From NCBI GenBank assembly GCA_950097015.1, contig CATNEN010000011.1, forward strand, positions 806,001 to 870,000: a stretch of DNA of 64,000 nucleotides. The letters are read 5' to 3'. A model generated the notes under the pieces. That model had not been told where the DNA came from and ran no database searches. It was given only the letters and a program-made list of their open reading frames with translations. A program made the translations under genes and the position numbers. How positions within the stretch are numbered: the first letter of the stretch is position 1; every line of letters starts with the position of its first letter. Source of the stretch: Macrostomum hystrix (Eukaryota; Platyhelminthes; Macrostomidae). This document shows, in pieces, positions 51,600-63,776 of this stretch.

Positions 51600-52045
51600 A
51601 CAAAACTCAATGATCCCACGACACAATAAACACACACCAGTGTTAGTGAATACCCGACACAATGCATAAAAGACATAAAAATACTAGAAAAAATAAACAC
51701 ACAAATAAACATTTGACACAATAACCACGTGACCTAAATAAACACACGATCGAATAAACATTTGACACAATGACCACGCGACCTAAATAAACACACGATC
51801 GAATAAACATTTGACACAATGACCACGCGACTTAAATAAACACGTGGTTATTCGAATAAATATCGAATAAATATTTGACACAATGACCACACGACTTAAA
51901 TAAACACACGATCGAATAAATGTTTGACACAATGACCACGCGACTTAAATAAACACACGATCGAATAAATATTCGACACAATGACCACACGACTTAAATA
52001 AACACACGATCAAATAAACATTTGACACAATAAATATCAAATAAA
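51600..52045. repeat. 50-bp AT-rich tandem array
   Basis: About seven copies of a 50-bp unit (AATAAACACACGATCGAATA, ACATTTGACACAATGACCAC, GCGACTTAA), decaying on the left into irregular ACACAATAAACACACG sequence. Confidence 0.9.
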
Positions 52046-53009
52046 GACAGAAAAAATCATAGCGGGATACAAGAAACTCAGAAGCAACTCACAATAAACT
52101 CACAGGAAACACACCAGCAAAAAGCACACAGATTCCAGAAACCCATAGCTTCAACGCTAGTTTCGCAGCGTTCAATGCTAGCGAGAAACTAACATTAATT
52201 AAACTATGATAAATCCCAATCCCAGATTTGCACTTTAGCCAAGAAAACGGACAGCCATTCTGCGGTTAGATTGTTCAGATTTCCCTTCAGATCCCCATCC
52301 CGATCCAAATAGGGATCTATTTGGCTGTGAGGGAAATCTCCCAAATGAATCTGGGAAATGGCTGAGCAATCAAAATTTGCATTCTATGTCTTCCTGAAAA
52401 GGCACACGACAAGCGAGTGAGATGAGCTGCATGAACTGTGCTCAGGGCAGGATGCTGCCCCGCCAAATTAACTATTTATAATGCGGCTTTGACATTCTGA
52501 TCTTCTGGTTTCAGTTGTACTTTAAAAAACGCGAACCTAAAACTAAAGCGAAGCGGGGACATTTGGGAATGGGGCAAAACGATGAGGAAAATTTCCCAAA
52601 TTCATCATCGCATGCAGTGAATTGCTAGAAAAGCAGACAATCGCCAAAGTTGAAGTGGGCCTTCTAACTGCAGCAGTGAAATTTCCAAGCATTCCCCCCA
52701 TAGAAATTACTAGTTTCTGGAATTGCAAAATCTAACATTATAACAAACTGAAGTAAATTACTGGCGCCATTGATGAAAGCAAGGTTATATTTCAGCATAC
52801 GAAAGTTGGAAGCATAAATTATTGGCGGCTATTAGTGAGGCTATTTCCACTATTTTTATGCCAACTATGCAAAAATGAACAAAATCTTACAAAAAAAGTC
52901 GCCTTTGTCAAGGATTTTTATACACAGCTGGGCCTTGGATTGCTACGGAAAATTTAAGTGCCAATGGCTAGTCATTACGAGCGTATTTGGGCCAGTAAAC
53001 AGAGCCTGT
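52046..53009. other. Spacer
   Basis: Single-copy sequence with a near-palindrome around 52155-52195 (GCTAGTTTCGCAGCG and CGCTAGCATT-type arms). No gene recognised. Confidence 0.4.
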
Positions 53010-53115
53010 GTCTAACAGGTTATCGTATGTCTAACACGTCATTATGTGTCTAACAGGTTATCGTATGTCTAACACGTCATTATGTGTCTAACAGATCAAC
53101 TTGTGTGTCTAAAAG
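53010..53115. repeat. Short TGTCTAACAGGTTATCGTA repeat
   Basis: About five 19-bp subunits alternating TCTAACAGGTTATCG and TCTAACACGTCATTAT. Shares the TCTAACAG core with arrays at 34990 (minus sense), 61028 and 63777. Confidence 0.85.
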
Positions 53116-53348
53116 TAATACTTTTGTGTCTCATTTATAAGCGTGTGTCCAGGAAAATAAAATAAAATATTAAACGTAAACGCAGACTTTATCTAGCGAT
53201 AAATATTAGCGAATAAAGTATAAGTTTTTGTTAGTTTTAGTTAGAGTAGCATATGAAGCAGCTATGAGCATTATTGAGGCCATCTGTCGCTAGCAATCCC
53301 CGCGTTATCGAGATACCCCTAGCAACCAGGCCTCTCACATAGAAACCC

Positions 53349-53486
53349 ATGGAGGTTGGCTGCAGGTATCTGCCCCCGAAACCGAAATTTCTTGCCGAAT
53401 CGGATCTGAAACAGCCGCCTCCGACTGTTAATGAGCCGGTCTTTGAGCACGAAAGCACCGATCGTGAGAAGTACATTGCTTTTTAG
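53349..53486 (+). CDS. Small ORF, 45 aa, unknown
   Basis: ATG in good context (CCCATGG) opens 45 codons ending IAF-TAG: MEVGCRYLPPKPKFLAESD, then LKQPPPTVNEPVFEHESTD, REKYIAF. The K/E/P-rich composition looks like protein and is unlike the surrounding noncoding DNA. An in-frame TAG lies just before the ATG. It could be a micropeptide gene or, if the CTGCAG at 53359-53364 is an acceptor, the last exon of a longer gene. I recognise no family. The opposite strand also has a longer open frame (53476-53237) with poorer composition. Confidence 0.3.
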   Translation: MEVGCRYLPPKPKFLAESDLKQPPPTVNEPVFEHESTDREKYIAF

Positions 53487-53948
53487 CGCAGCTTATTCGG
53501 GCTGGGCGAATTAGTGATTGGACAATTCTGATTGGCTAAGGGCTATTCGGAGGTGGGGTGGGTGCGTGGGGTCGCAGGCGCTCTGTCGCAATTCCTGATT
53601 GGTGCCGACCTTCGACTAATTCAAATTGAAGTTCTGTCGATGAAATTGTCAAATTTGGCATGTTTAGCAATGTAGCTCGTATGTTGAACCAATAAAGCTA
53701 CAACAGGAGGCTCAGCAAAAAGGCATTTCATTTCGATCTTCCGATTCAAAATTGAAATTCTTAATCGAATATCTAGTAACTCGAGACTGCATTAGCTTGA
53801 GATGTGAGACATTTAAAAGCTATATATTGAAGCATTTTAATATCTCATACAGATATCTATCTAGGCAGAACCGGTATGAGATCAGGTTATCAGAAAAAAA
53901 GAGAAATTAATAAAAAGCAACAGACTCATCGGTTTACCGATGACTTAC

Positions 53949-54008
53949 CTGGTAGTTGCTGCTCTGTGCATTTGATCTCAGCTGAATAAATGCGCTCTGG
54001 GCATTCAT
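53949..54008 (-). CDS. Candidate minus-strand coding exon ending in a strong donor
   Basis: ATG at 54008 opens 20 codons (MNAQSAFIQLRS, NAQSSNYQ) ending at a perfect CAG|GTAAGT donor in phase 0. The frame stays open upstream to 54182. Phase 0 would fit exon A of the channel, so it could be an alternative first exon about 9 kb upstream of that gene, or part of an unrelated gene. No partner exon could be proven. Confidence 0.25.
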
Positions 54009-54369
54009 TGCGTCGAAACAGAGTATGATATAGCGAGCTAATATGGTGACTATTCGTAAAAGCCTCACAATATTCAGGTCCTGGCCCTTACAGCATATGA
54101 GAAACCATGGGCAGATGGTGCTTTTTAAGATTTTGGGGGAAAGGGAAAAGGAGAGGGAGGGGTTGACAAACTCGATGCCCAATGGGCGGGCGCTCGTGGT
54201 AAAAAACCAGCTATTTCACTATCCTGTGTGATAATGTCGCATTATTTGTCATCTTCCTAAAGTGAGGTGTAAAATTTCCTGACTAGCTTCACGAAACAAA
54301 AACCTTTTTGGGATAAAAGGGATTAAAAATCAAATCGAAATGCTAAAATTTGAGAATCTGAATCTTCAG

Positions 54370-57300
54370 ATTAATGTCATTAATTTCCCAGATCCTCAGA
54401 CTAAATTCTCATCTCTCAAATATCATGAGTCCTAAAGTCGCATCTCTTAAAAATCCTCACGTTGAAATTGCCGCTTTCATCAGATCCTAAGATTAAAGTC
54501 GCAACTCTCCCAGATCCTCAGATTAAATCACAACTCTCCCAGATCCTCAGATTAAATCACAGCTCTCCCAGATCCTCAGATTAAATCACAGCTCTCCCAG
54601 ATCCTCAGATTAAATCACAGCTCTCCCAGATCCTCAGATTAAATCACAACTCTCCCAGATCCTCAGATTAAATCACAGCTCTCCCAGATCCTCAGATTAA
54701 ATCACTGCTCTCCCAGATCCTCAGATTAAATCACAGCTCTCCCAGATCCTCAGATTAAATCACAGCTCTCCCAGATCCTCAGTTTAAACCAAAGCTCTCC
54801 CAGATCCTCAGATTAAATCACAACTCTCCCAGATCCTCAGATTAAATCACAACTCTCCCAGATCCTCAGATTAAATCACAGCTCTCCCAGATCCTCAGAT
54901 TAAATCACAGCTCTCCCAGATCCTCAGATTAAATCACAGCTCTCCCAGATCCTCAGTTTAAACCAAAGCTCTCCCAGATCCTCAGATTAAATCACAGCTC
55001 TCCCAGATCCTCAGTTTAAACCAAAGCTCTCCCAGATCCTCAGATTAAATCACAGCTCTCCCAGATCCTCAGTTTAAACCAAAGCTCTCCCAGATCCTCA
55101 GATTAAATCACAGCTCTCCCAGATCCTCAGTTTAAACCAAAGCTCTCCCAGATCCTCAGATTAGATCACAGCTCTCCCAGATCCTCAGATTAAATCACAG
55201 CTCTCCCAGATCCTCAGATTAAATCACAGCTCTCCCAGATCCTCAGATTAAACCAAAGCTCTCCCAGATCCTCAGATTAAATCACAGCTCTCCCAGATCC
55301 TCAGATTAGATCACAGCTCTCCCTGATCCTCAGATTAAATCACAACTCTCCCAGATCCTCAGATTAAATCATAGCTCTCCCAGATCCTCAGATTAAATCA
55401 TAGCTCTCCCAGATCCTCAGATTAGATCATAGCTCTCCCAGATCCTCAGATTAAATCACAGCTCTCCCAGATCCTCAGATTAAATCACAACTCTCCCAGA
55501 TCCTCAGATTAAATCATAGCTCTCCCAGATCCTCAGATTAGATCACAGCTCTCCCAGATCCTCAGTTTAAACCAAAGCTCTCCCAGATCCTCAGATTAAA
55601 TCACAGCTCTCCCAGATCCTCAGATTAAATCACAACTCTCCCAGATCCTCAGATTAAATCATAGCTCTCCCAGATCCTCAGATTAGATCACAGCTCTCCC
55701 AGATCCTCAGATTAAATCACAGCTCTCCCTGATCCTCAGATTAAATCACAAGTCTCCCAGATCCTCAGATTAAATCACAACTCTCCCAGATCCTCAGATT
55801 GAAGTCGCCACTCTCCCAGATCCTCAGATTAAAGTCGCCACTCTCCCAGATCCTGAGATTAAATCACAACTCTCCCAGATCCTCAGATTAAATCACAGCT
55901 CTCCCAGATCCTCAGATTAAATCACAACTCTCCCAGATCCTCAGATTAAATCACAGCTCTCCAAGATCCTCAGATTAAAGTCGCTACTCTCGCAGATCCT
56001 CAGATTATTAAAGTCGCCACTCTCCCAGATCCTCAGATTAAATCACAGCTCTCCCAGATCCTCAGATTAAATCACAGCTCTCCAAGATCCTCAGATTAAA
56101 TCACAGCTCTCCCAGATCCTCAGATTGAAGTCGCCACTCTCCCAGATCCTCAGATTAAAGTCGCCACTCTCCCAGATCCTCAGATTAAATCACAACTCTC
56201 CCAGATCCTCAGATTGAAGTCGCCACTCTCCCAGATCCTCAGATTAAAGTCGCCACTCTCCCAGATCCTCAGATTAAAGTCGCCACTCTCCCAGATCCTC
56301 AGATTAAAGTCGCCACTCTCCCAGATCCTCAGATTAAATCACAACTCTCCCAGATCCTCAGATTAAATCACAACTCTCCCAGATACTCAGATTAAAGTCG
56401 CCACTCTCCCAGATCCTCAGATTGAAGTCGCCACTCTCCCAGATCCTCAGATTAAATCACAACTCTCCCAGATCCTCAGATTAAATCACAGCTCTCCCAG
56501 ATCCTCAGATTAAATCACAGCTCTCCCAGATCCTCAGATTAAATCACAACTCTCCCAGATCCTCAGATTAAATCACAGCTCTCCCAGATCCTCAGATTGA
56601 AGTCGCCACTCTCCCAGATCCTCAGATTAAAGTCGCCACTCTCCCAGATCCTCAGATTAAAGTCGCCACTCTCCCAGATCCTCAGATTAAATCACAGCTC
56701 TCCCAGATCCTCAGATTAAATCACAGCTCTCCCAGATCCTCAGATTAAATCACAGCTCTCCCAGATCCTCAGATTAAATCACAGCTCTCCCAGATCCTCA
56801 GATTAAATCACAACTCTCCCAGATCCTCAGATTAAATCACAGCTCTCCCAGATCCTCAGATTAAATCACAGCTCTCCCAGATCCTCAGATTAAAGTCGCT
56901 ACTCTCGCAGATCCTCATATTATTAAAGTCGCCACTCTCCCAGATCCTCAGATTAAATCACAGCTCTCCCAGATCCTCAGATTAAATCACAGCTCTCCAA
57001 GATCCTCAGATTAAATCACAGCTCTCCCAGATCCTCAGATTAAATCACAGCTCTCCAAGATCCTCAGATTAAATCACAGCTCTCCCAGATCCTCAGATTA
57101 AATCACAGCTCTCCAAGATCCTCAGATTAAAGTCGCTACTCTCCCAGATCCTCAGATTAAAGTCGCTACTCTCGCAGATCCTCAGATTATTAAAGTCGCC
57201 ACTCTCCCAGATCCTCAGATTAAATCACAGCTCTCCCAGATCCTCAGATTAAATCACAGCTCTCCCAGATCCTCAGATTAAATCACAGCTCTCCCAGATC

Positions 57301-57665
57301 CTCAGATTAAATCACAGCTCTCCCAGATCCTCAGATTAAATCACAGCTCTCCCAGATCCTCAGATTAAATCACAACTCTTCCAGATCCTCAGATTAAATC
57401 ACAGCTCTCCAAGATCCTCAGATTAAAGTCGCTACTCTCGCAGATCCTCATATTATTAAAGTCGCCACTCTCCCAGATCCTCAGATTAAATCACAACTCT
57501 CCCAGATCCTCAGATTAAATCACAGCTCTCCCAGATCCTCAGATTAAATCACAGCTCTCCAAGATCCTCAGATTAAAGTCGCTACTCTCGCAGATCCTCA
57601 TATTATTAAAGTCGCCACTCTCCCAGATCCTCAGATTAAATCACAACTCTTCCAGATCCTCTGAT
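54370..57665. repeat. 29/30-bp CCCAGATCCTCAGATTAAA satellite
   Basis: About 110 copies in 3.3 kb. Two main versions: 29 bp ending TCACAGCTCT and 30 bp ending GTCGCCACTCT, in changing order, with a higher-order TATTAAAGTCGC variant recurring near 56.9, 57.2, 57.4 and 57.6 kb. The family reappears inverted at 59408. Confidence 0.97.
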
Positions 57666-58664
57666 TGGAGTGGCCCTTTTCTAAAGCGTTCTTTAACAGG
57701 AAGAAGCGTGTCAAACTGTTGTATTTCGATAATGCTTTAAAAAAGCTTTAAGCATGCACCGTTTACAATTTAGAAAATTGCTTTGCCTAAGCGCCCGGAC
57801 TGTCTGGAGTTAAGCCAAATGATTATTTATCTTTCATCAGTCAATAATTTCGCACGGTCGGAGCTGCAAATCCTCCCTAGCGAAATGTTCAGCTGTTTAG
57901 CGCATTGCTGCCTTGTCCAGCCTTTGACTGGCATTAGTAAAATTGGACCAGCCATTTTCTGGTGTATTTTCAGTCCCGAAAAAACCCGATTCGCAACAAA
58001 GTCTAATACGTTCAACCCGCTTGACCAGCACTTAGGCATGGGTACATGCGAATTCTCTCTTTTCTACATCCGCAATGGGCTTCTTGATTTTAGGACTTGC
58101 TTAGTGTATTGTAGTGCATTGCTATCCGCACGTTGGGCGCATTTAGGCAAATTGTGTACGCCGTGCTGTTCCTGTTGGTATAATGTGTACAAATGCAGGC
58201 CTGTTACTTTATGCGCCATTCTTATAAGGCTAGATAGAGATAGCCAGATTATGACATTGAAGCCTCTGCTGCTGCTGCTTCTGCTGTGAATGTCAAATAA
58301 GGCCGTGCCACACACTAGCTAGCATTACTGATCATGTTTCCGCATGCATGCAAGCAGCATATTTCTGCAAGCACATGTCTCGTGTGCACCACACTGTCCA
58401 TGTTGTCCCAGATTTGTAAGCCAAATTCTGTAACTTATCTTCATTGCATTGATGCGGCGCTGCGAAAGTTGTCTCGGGCTTACAACTAGTACAAGATGCC
58501 TATCGCCTTATCTTTCAAGTGAAATGGCCGTTTTGGGGTATCGGAAAAGACTAAATTTTTTGTTAGAACTTGACAACAGACTTGACAAAACAGGTACCAA
58601 AGCAGGTCCAAACTCAAAATAATTTCTCATATCGCCTCGGACTAAAGTCCACATGCGATTCTGC
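57666..58664. other. Spacer between inverted satellite blocks
   Basis: Contains a 168-codon open frame on the plus strand (57783-58289) and shorter ones opposite. None shows a known motif, and low-complexity Leu/CTG at the end argues against a gene. Could be decayed transposon sequence. Confidence 0.35.
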
Positions 58665-58924
58665 CCATTTCGCTGACTCCTGAGCACACACGCACACAGA
58701 TAATGTACAGGTGTGTACATCTGCCCTGACTTTCTCATCGTCAGGCAGTGTATACTTTCACTGTGCCTTGGAGGTTGGCCCTCGAAGGCGTAAATTGCAC
58801 GACAAGCCTCCAAGCCTTCTCTCCGCGGTTGCGACCCAAAAGAATGTGGCCTCGCCGTGGAATCGAACTTAGGCACCTTGATGCGAGAGGCAAAGGCGTT
58901 AACCGCTCTGCCACCGACCTCCAA
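58665..58924 (-). mobile_element. tRNA-derived SINE, family 1, copy 2
   Basis: Reverse-strand homologue of the element at 10735. Its head is better preserved: A box TGGCAGAGCGGTTAACGCC and B box GTTCGATTCC. The body shares GCGGAGAGAAGGCTTGG and CACTGCCTGACGATGAGAAA. It lies between two inverted satellite blocks. Confidence 0.82.
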
Positions 58925-59407
58925 TAGGTAGGTATAGGTATTAAAATCGGTGTTTTCAAGCTCTACATAAAATATTACAGTTCCAGTGAAAAAATAATGC
59001 AATAATCGTATGTTTTCTCTTGTTGCTGCTGTGACATTGACATTATTTATATGTCCGCTATTGATATAGCTGATTGCTGGTCGCCAGGAAAACGTGACGA
59101 GCCGTGTTGGTGCCGGAACATTGTGACTAAACCAGACAAAAGCAGCCCTTAACCACTGAATGCCAATTCTTGTCCAGAATAGCACGTACTATAACGCTTA
59201 GTAACTGGGGAAACAAAAATAAGGTCAAACTGGGAGAAAAAAATGTGAAATCTGAAGATAAACAGCAGGCATGACGCAGTGAATCTAACAGCCTCTGCGC
59301 TTTAGTACTTTAAGAGATTGATCGTTTTGAACACTTTAAGTAAAATTTTAGGAAAAAGTAAAAAAACAATTAAAGAAAGGCACCTTTCTTTGTTGTGGAT
59401 CTCGAAA

Positions 59408-59925
59408 CGTAGAGACATCAAACTGAGGATCTGGGAGAGTGTGGACTTTAATCAGAGGATCTGGGAGAGTGTGGACTTTAATCAGAGGATCTGGGAGAGT
59501 GTGGACTTTAATCAGAGAATCTGGGAGAGTGTGGACTCAAATCTGAGGATCTGGGAGAGTGTGGACTTTATTCTGAGGATCTGGGAGAGTGTGGACTTTA
59601 ATCAGAGGATCTGGGAGAGTGGTGACTTCAGTCTGAGGATCTGGGAGAGTGGTGACTTCAGTCTGAGGATCTGGGAGAGTGGTGACTTCAGTCTGAGGAT
59701 CTGGGAGATCTGGGCGACTTCAGTTTGAGTGTCAGGGAGATTGCGGACTTCAGTCTGAGGATCTGGGAGAGTGGCGACTTTAATCTGAGGATCTGGGAGA
59801 GTGGCGACTTTAATCTGAGGATCTGGGAGAGTGGCGACTTTGGTCTGACGATCTGGGAGAGTGGCGACTTTGGTCTGACGATCTGGCAAAGTGGCAAATT
59901 TAATCTGGCGATCTAGGAAAGGAAC
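59408..59925. repeat. 30-bp satellite, inverted block
   Basis: About 17 copies of GAGGATCTGGGAGAGTGGCG plus ACTTTAATCT, the exact reverse complement of the 30-bp version at 54370-57665. Variants GTGGACTTTAATC and GGTGACTTCAGTC form sub-blocks. Confidence 0.96.
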
Positions 59926-60536
59926 AAATCGGAGGGTCTCGTAGAGCAAGAAATTTTGCAATGGCTACTATGAGTAGACAGAGTAAAAGTTTTGCTTTGC
60001 CAATGTTATACTTTGTGCCATAAAAAATTTCTTGCCTAGCCAGAGGGAAAGATTCTGGATGTTTATTTTCTTCGCTGTAGAAAGAGTAGAGCAACAGAAA
60101 CGGTTTCGAAAAGCTGAGGCGATAAGATCTCGCGGTGCGCAAGTTGTCTCTCTGTCTCTCCAGCTTTCTTTCTCGCCCAAAGCAATGAAATCGAGTTGTT
60201 CATAAGATCACTAACGTGCAGAGAGAGAGATAGAGCGCTTAAATTCTTAGCAAGCAAGAGCAGTGCAATGGAGACAGAGGCAGAATTGCATTGCTAGTCG
60301 GTTGTCAAGGTAAAAAAGTAGAGAATAGGTTGTTAGATAGCGAAATAATAGCAGAGTTTAGTGTGGACTGCAAAACGATTGGCTAGTTGGAGCCTTGAGT
60401 CTATTGGGCGACTGGGCTTGGGCTGGAGGGCAGTTATTTTGCCACACCTGTAAATAGGTGGGCGCCATGGTCAGCAAGAAAGCAACGAGTTTGAAGAGAG
60501 TCGGTAAGAGAGATCAAGGCTCGCTGCGGCAGAAAC
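59926..60536 (+). promoter_or_regulatory. 5' flank of the SPMIP1-like gene
   Basis: Single-copy DNA that becomes GC-richer toward the start codon. It should hold the promoter and 5' UTR. Contains a purine run (GAGAGAGAGATAGAG) near 60220. No specific element assigned. Confidence 0.4.
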
Positions 60537-61494
60537 ATGTCCAGAAACTATCCGGCCGACATCGCAGCTCAGAAGAGTCTGGAGGAGCGGTACACGAAGG
60601 AGCGCGACTCTCAGCTGCACTGGTACCTGAAGAAGAAGGCCGAGAGGGAGCGCCTGGCGGCCGAGGCTGGCGGCCAGCCGGCGGAGCACAGGAGCCGCCA
60701 GATGGAGGTGTTCAAGAAGAAGCTGGAGATGGCGCCAACCATGACTGAGGAGCTGCGGCAGCAGGTGGACAAGTTCAAGGCGCAGAAGCATCTGAAGCCG
60801 AAGCGCGACGAGAACCAGGAAGTGCTGGACGCCATCGGACGGCTACAGGGCGACAGTCAGGAGCTCTGCGTGGAGATGCGCCCGATTTCGCCCAAGACTC
60901 GACAGCTGCTGTACGAGGGTTTCAGCCGTGAGGGCAAGGGCAGGTGAGTCAGCCACTTTTTTTATTAATTAGTGATTGATCACTGTTCAATATTTTTAGA
61001 TTCGGTATAACCTTACTTATATCTTCTAAATGTCTAACAGGTACAAATCCATGTCTAACAGGTGCACAATCTTGTCTAATAGGTGCACAATCTTGTCTAA
61101 TAGGTACACATCCACGTCTAACAGGTACACAACGGTGTCTAATAACTACACACGATTTTTTAATAGGATGTTAGGTACACATGATTTTCTAACCGGTGGA
61201 CATTCTTTAGAACAGGTAAAAATTATTGTCTAAAGCACTCTGATTTCGAATCAAATCACCAGGACCCAGTACCTGAGACAGCGGACCGACAAGGCGCCAG
61301 AGGACAAGTATCAGTTCCCCATCGTGTCCTCCTGGGAGTACGGTTGGAAGCTCGGCGATGTCATCAAGATCGAGGACATCAAGAAGCCGCCATTCGGTCG
61401 CACCCGGCTCATCAATGACACATTCTATACGAGGACCGGAGTGCCAAGCAAGCAGGGTGAGGGCGCCCTGAGCAGGTCCAAGACGGTGTTCTGA
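60537..61494 (+). CDS. spmip1: Sperm/ciliary microtubule inner protein 1-like (ATP6V1FNB-like)
   Basis: Two exons, 60537-60943 and 61263-61494 (AG|GTGAGT donor, CACCAG acceptor, phase 2), give 212 aa ending in TGA. The N-terminal half is a charged helix (KERDSQLHWYLKKKAERERL onward). The diagnostic part is the C-terminal half: TRQLLYEGFSREGKGR, then KYQFPIVSSWEYGWKLGD with SSWEYGW at 158-164, and a basic tail ending SKTVF. I recognise this from memory as the SPMIP1/ATP6V1FNB family, small proteins that bind inside axonemal doublet microtubules; the gene family call is from recall, not alignment. The coding sequence is much more GC-rich than its flanks. The ATG at 60537 is chosen because the conserved reading frame starts there; an ATG at 60468 is in another frame. 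The single 319-nt intron holds a tandem array. Confidence 0.75.
61028..61220. repeat. ~20-bp TGTCTAACAGGTACACAATC array in the SPMIP1-like intron
   Basis: About nine imperfect copies, many with TCTAACAG|GT or TCTAATAG|GT in the gene's sense, ending about 45 nt before the acceptor at 61263. Confidence 0.85.
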
Positions 61495-61526
61495 GACCCA
61501 AGCGACCAAAGAATTCGCTGTTGCTC

Positions 61527-61532
61527 ATTAAA
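61527..61532 (+). terminator. Candidate polyadenylation signal of the SPMIP1-like gene
   Basis: ATTAAA, the common variant hexamer, 33 nt after the stop codon in a T-rich 3' flank. Confidence 0.4.
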
Positions 61533-62584
61533 ATATGTCTTTACATTCGCTTTTTTAAGTTTGTTAATTGACCAGTGTTATCAGTTAGGGATGGAAAGTT
61601 TCCAGATTGGTTCTCCGTCCCGTGGTTCTTTTGCGTTCTTTTGCTTTATTGTTCTGTTTTAATTTTCCTATCAAATCTCACGTAAAAATCAGCACAGATT
61701 TCCGTCCAAGTTTTCCAGCCTTGTCAGTTTAGAAAGCCTTCACAGTTGAAGGTCAGAGACCAAGGACTGAGAAAATGTACAGAGAATTGTTTTATTGGAA
61801 CACAAAAGCCGCATTAAATACATGCTTGTGCGCACAATACTATTGCAACTGTAACACAAAATCGCTACTGCTTTTAAGAGCCCAATGGAAATACTACAAA
61901 CTATAATATATTAAGTAAGTATGCAATCAAGCCACATTAATTATGCGCATATTGTTCTCTATTTGATGCATTAATTATGAAATAAAAATAAAGCTAGCTA
62001 GGCTCGTAATATCGCTATGTAGCTCGTATAACATATTTTATTCATGAACACAATGGTTTATACTCGTATATTCACATCGATAAACAGAAAAAAGACCATA
62101 TTTATAATTAGACTGTCTGCTTTATTAAATGCTTTTTGCACTCTTTATTTGCACATTTTATAGTTATAGTTTAATATTAAAACTGTTAGTTCATACTTTT
62201 ACTTTGCCGTGAAATCTGATGTGAATAATTTTAACAAAACATAAAGTTAAAGATTGTCTTTAATTCAAAATGACACAATAATTACTTCACCAAAGTGGCC
62301 TATTGCTTTGTAAATTCTTGATCAAATTAGTAGATAGTCTCACCTATCTTTCAGTAAGAAATTGCTTAAAATACTTAAAATGTAGGTTTTTGTTACTCGT
62401 ATATTTAACATCATGACTTATTTAAAATGCATGGTTTCAATGTTTGCCTAACAGTGCGTTTCTAATTGTCAACAATTGAATAAATGGCAAGTATGGACGC
62501 TTTGTGAAAGCCGAGACTTTTTCTAACGTTTGAATCTTGAGCTGTTTTTGTACTAATTTATGTTCCTTTAGAACGGGTCGACAA
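61533..62584. other. Spacer downstream of the SPMIP1-like gene
   Basis: AT-rich single-copy sequence. No ORF, repeat or element recognised. Confidence 0.5.
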
Positions 62585-63050
62585 GCTTCGACGAATCTCT
62601 CCCCAGTCTTGTCTCTCTGCCAGTCTCATCTCTCCCCTGTGTCATCACTCCACTATCTTGTCTCTCTCTTGTCTTACCTCTCCCCTGTATCATCTCGCCC
62701 CTGTCTCATCTCTCCCCAGTCTCGTCTCTCTTATGTCTCATCTCTCCCCAGTCTCGTCTCTCTTATGTCTCATCTCTCCCCAGTCTCGTCTCTCTTATGT
62801 CTCATCTCTCCCCAGTCTCGTCTCTCTTATGTCTCATCTCTCCCCAGTCTCGTCTCTCTTATGTCTCATCTCTCCCCAGTCTCGTCTCTCTTATGTCTCA
62901 TCTCTCCCCAGTCTCGTCTATCTTATGTCTTATCTCTCCCCAGTCTCGTCTCTCTTATGTCTCATCTCTCCCCAGTCTCGTCTCTCTTATGTCTCATCTC
63001 TCCCCAGTCTCGTCTCTCTTATGTCTCATCTCTCCCCTGTCTTGCCTCAT
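62585..63050. repeat. 32-bp CT-rich tandem array
   Basis: About 13 copies, the central ones nearly identical, of TCTCTCTTATGTCTCATCTC plus TCCCCAGTCTCG. All three frames are open because the unit lacks stops in this strand; no gene. Confidence 0.95.
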
Positions 63051-63776
63051 AAGTTTTTTAAAATGATTATTTTGTGCCGAAATAGAAACGAGTGAAGTTT
63101 GTTGACGTCCGATTTAATTGCACCCAATTAAGGGCGAATAATTGGAGAGATAAGCTGAGCTGATAGGTGCTAATTAGCAGGGAACATTTTTTAGTGGCTG
63201 TCAACCTAGTCGACTCGATTAGATTTGATTTCAATCTCCAATTAATTAACCTTTTAATATGAAAGAAGTTATATATAATGATTGTGAAGAGTTCTTTTAA
63301 TTACAACGATCCGTTAATGTCAAAAGTTTCGTCGAAACTTCGATATGCTAAAACCTAGCAAAGCAAGTACACCGACGGACAGTATAAACAAGAACAAGTT
63401 GTCTTTTTTATAAGTTATAATAAAGTCGTCGAGATTGCTGAAGAGTTCAGTAGAGAATGCCCCTCCCTATATGTACACTATACCTGAAGAATAAATATAT
63501 GCAGCCTAAGCCAAAGAGCAGTAACAGAAACAGTTGGCAATGGGCAGACATAAAGCTCTGACTGCGGTTGCTATGCTAATGCTGCAGTGTCTAATGCCGA
63601 TAATAGACGAAAAGTATGAAAGCAGAATAAGGGTAGGACAAAGTGGGCTGGCTTTGAATGCAAATTATTGTGGTGAATAGCTGAGAAAAAAAGTGTGTCA
63701 AAGCAGACAAAACTAAAACCAACTATGATGAATTTTGTAGCTACTTTATATTATATTCAGTAAAAAAGCACTGCAC
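63051..63776. other. Spacer
   Basis: AT-rich single-copy sequence between two arrays. Nothing recognised. Confidence 0.5.

Noticed and set aside
54370-57665. CRISPR array
   Set aside because: Units are directly head to tail with no unique spacers, and the context is animal nuclear DNA.
57783-58289. 168-codon plus-strand protein gene
   Set aside because: Cys/Leu-rich with no motif, ends in a CTG run, and lies between satellites; comparable frames are open on the other strand.
58508-59185. 225-codon minus-strand gene
   Set aside because: Runs through the SINE copy at 58665-58924 and shows no domain.
60468-60748. Upstream ATG frame starting MVSKKATSL
   Set aside because: Wrong frame relative to the conserved SPMIP1-like protein; overlaps its first exon.
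62537-63095. Three overlapping Ser/Leu-rich frames
   Set aside because: All arise from the 32-bp CT-rich array.
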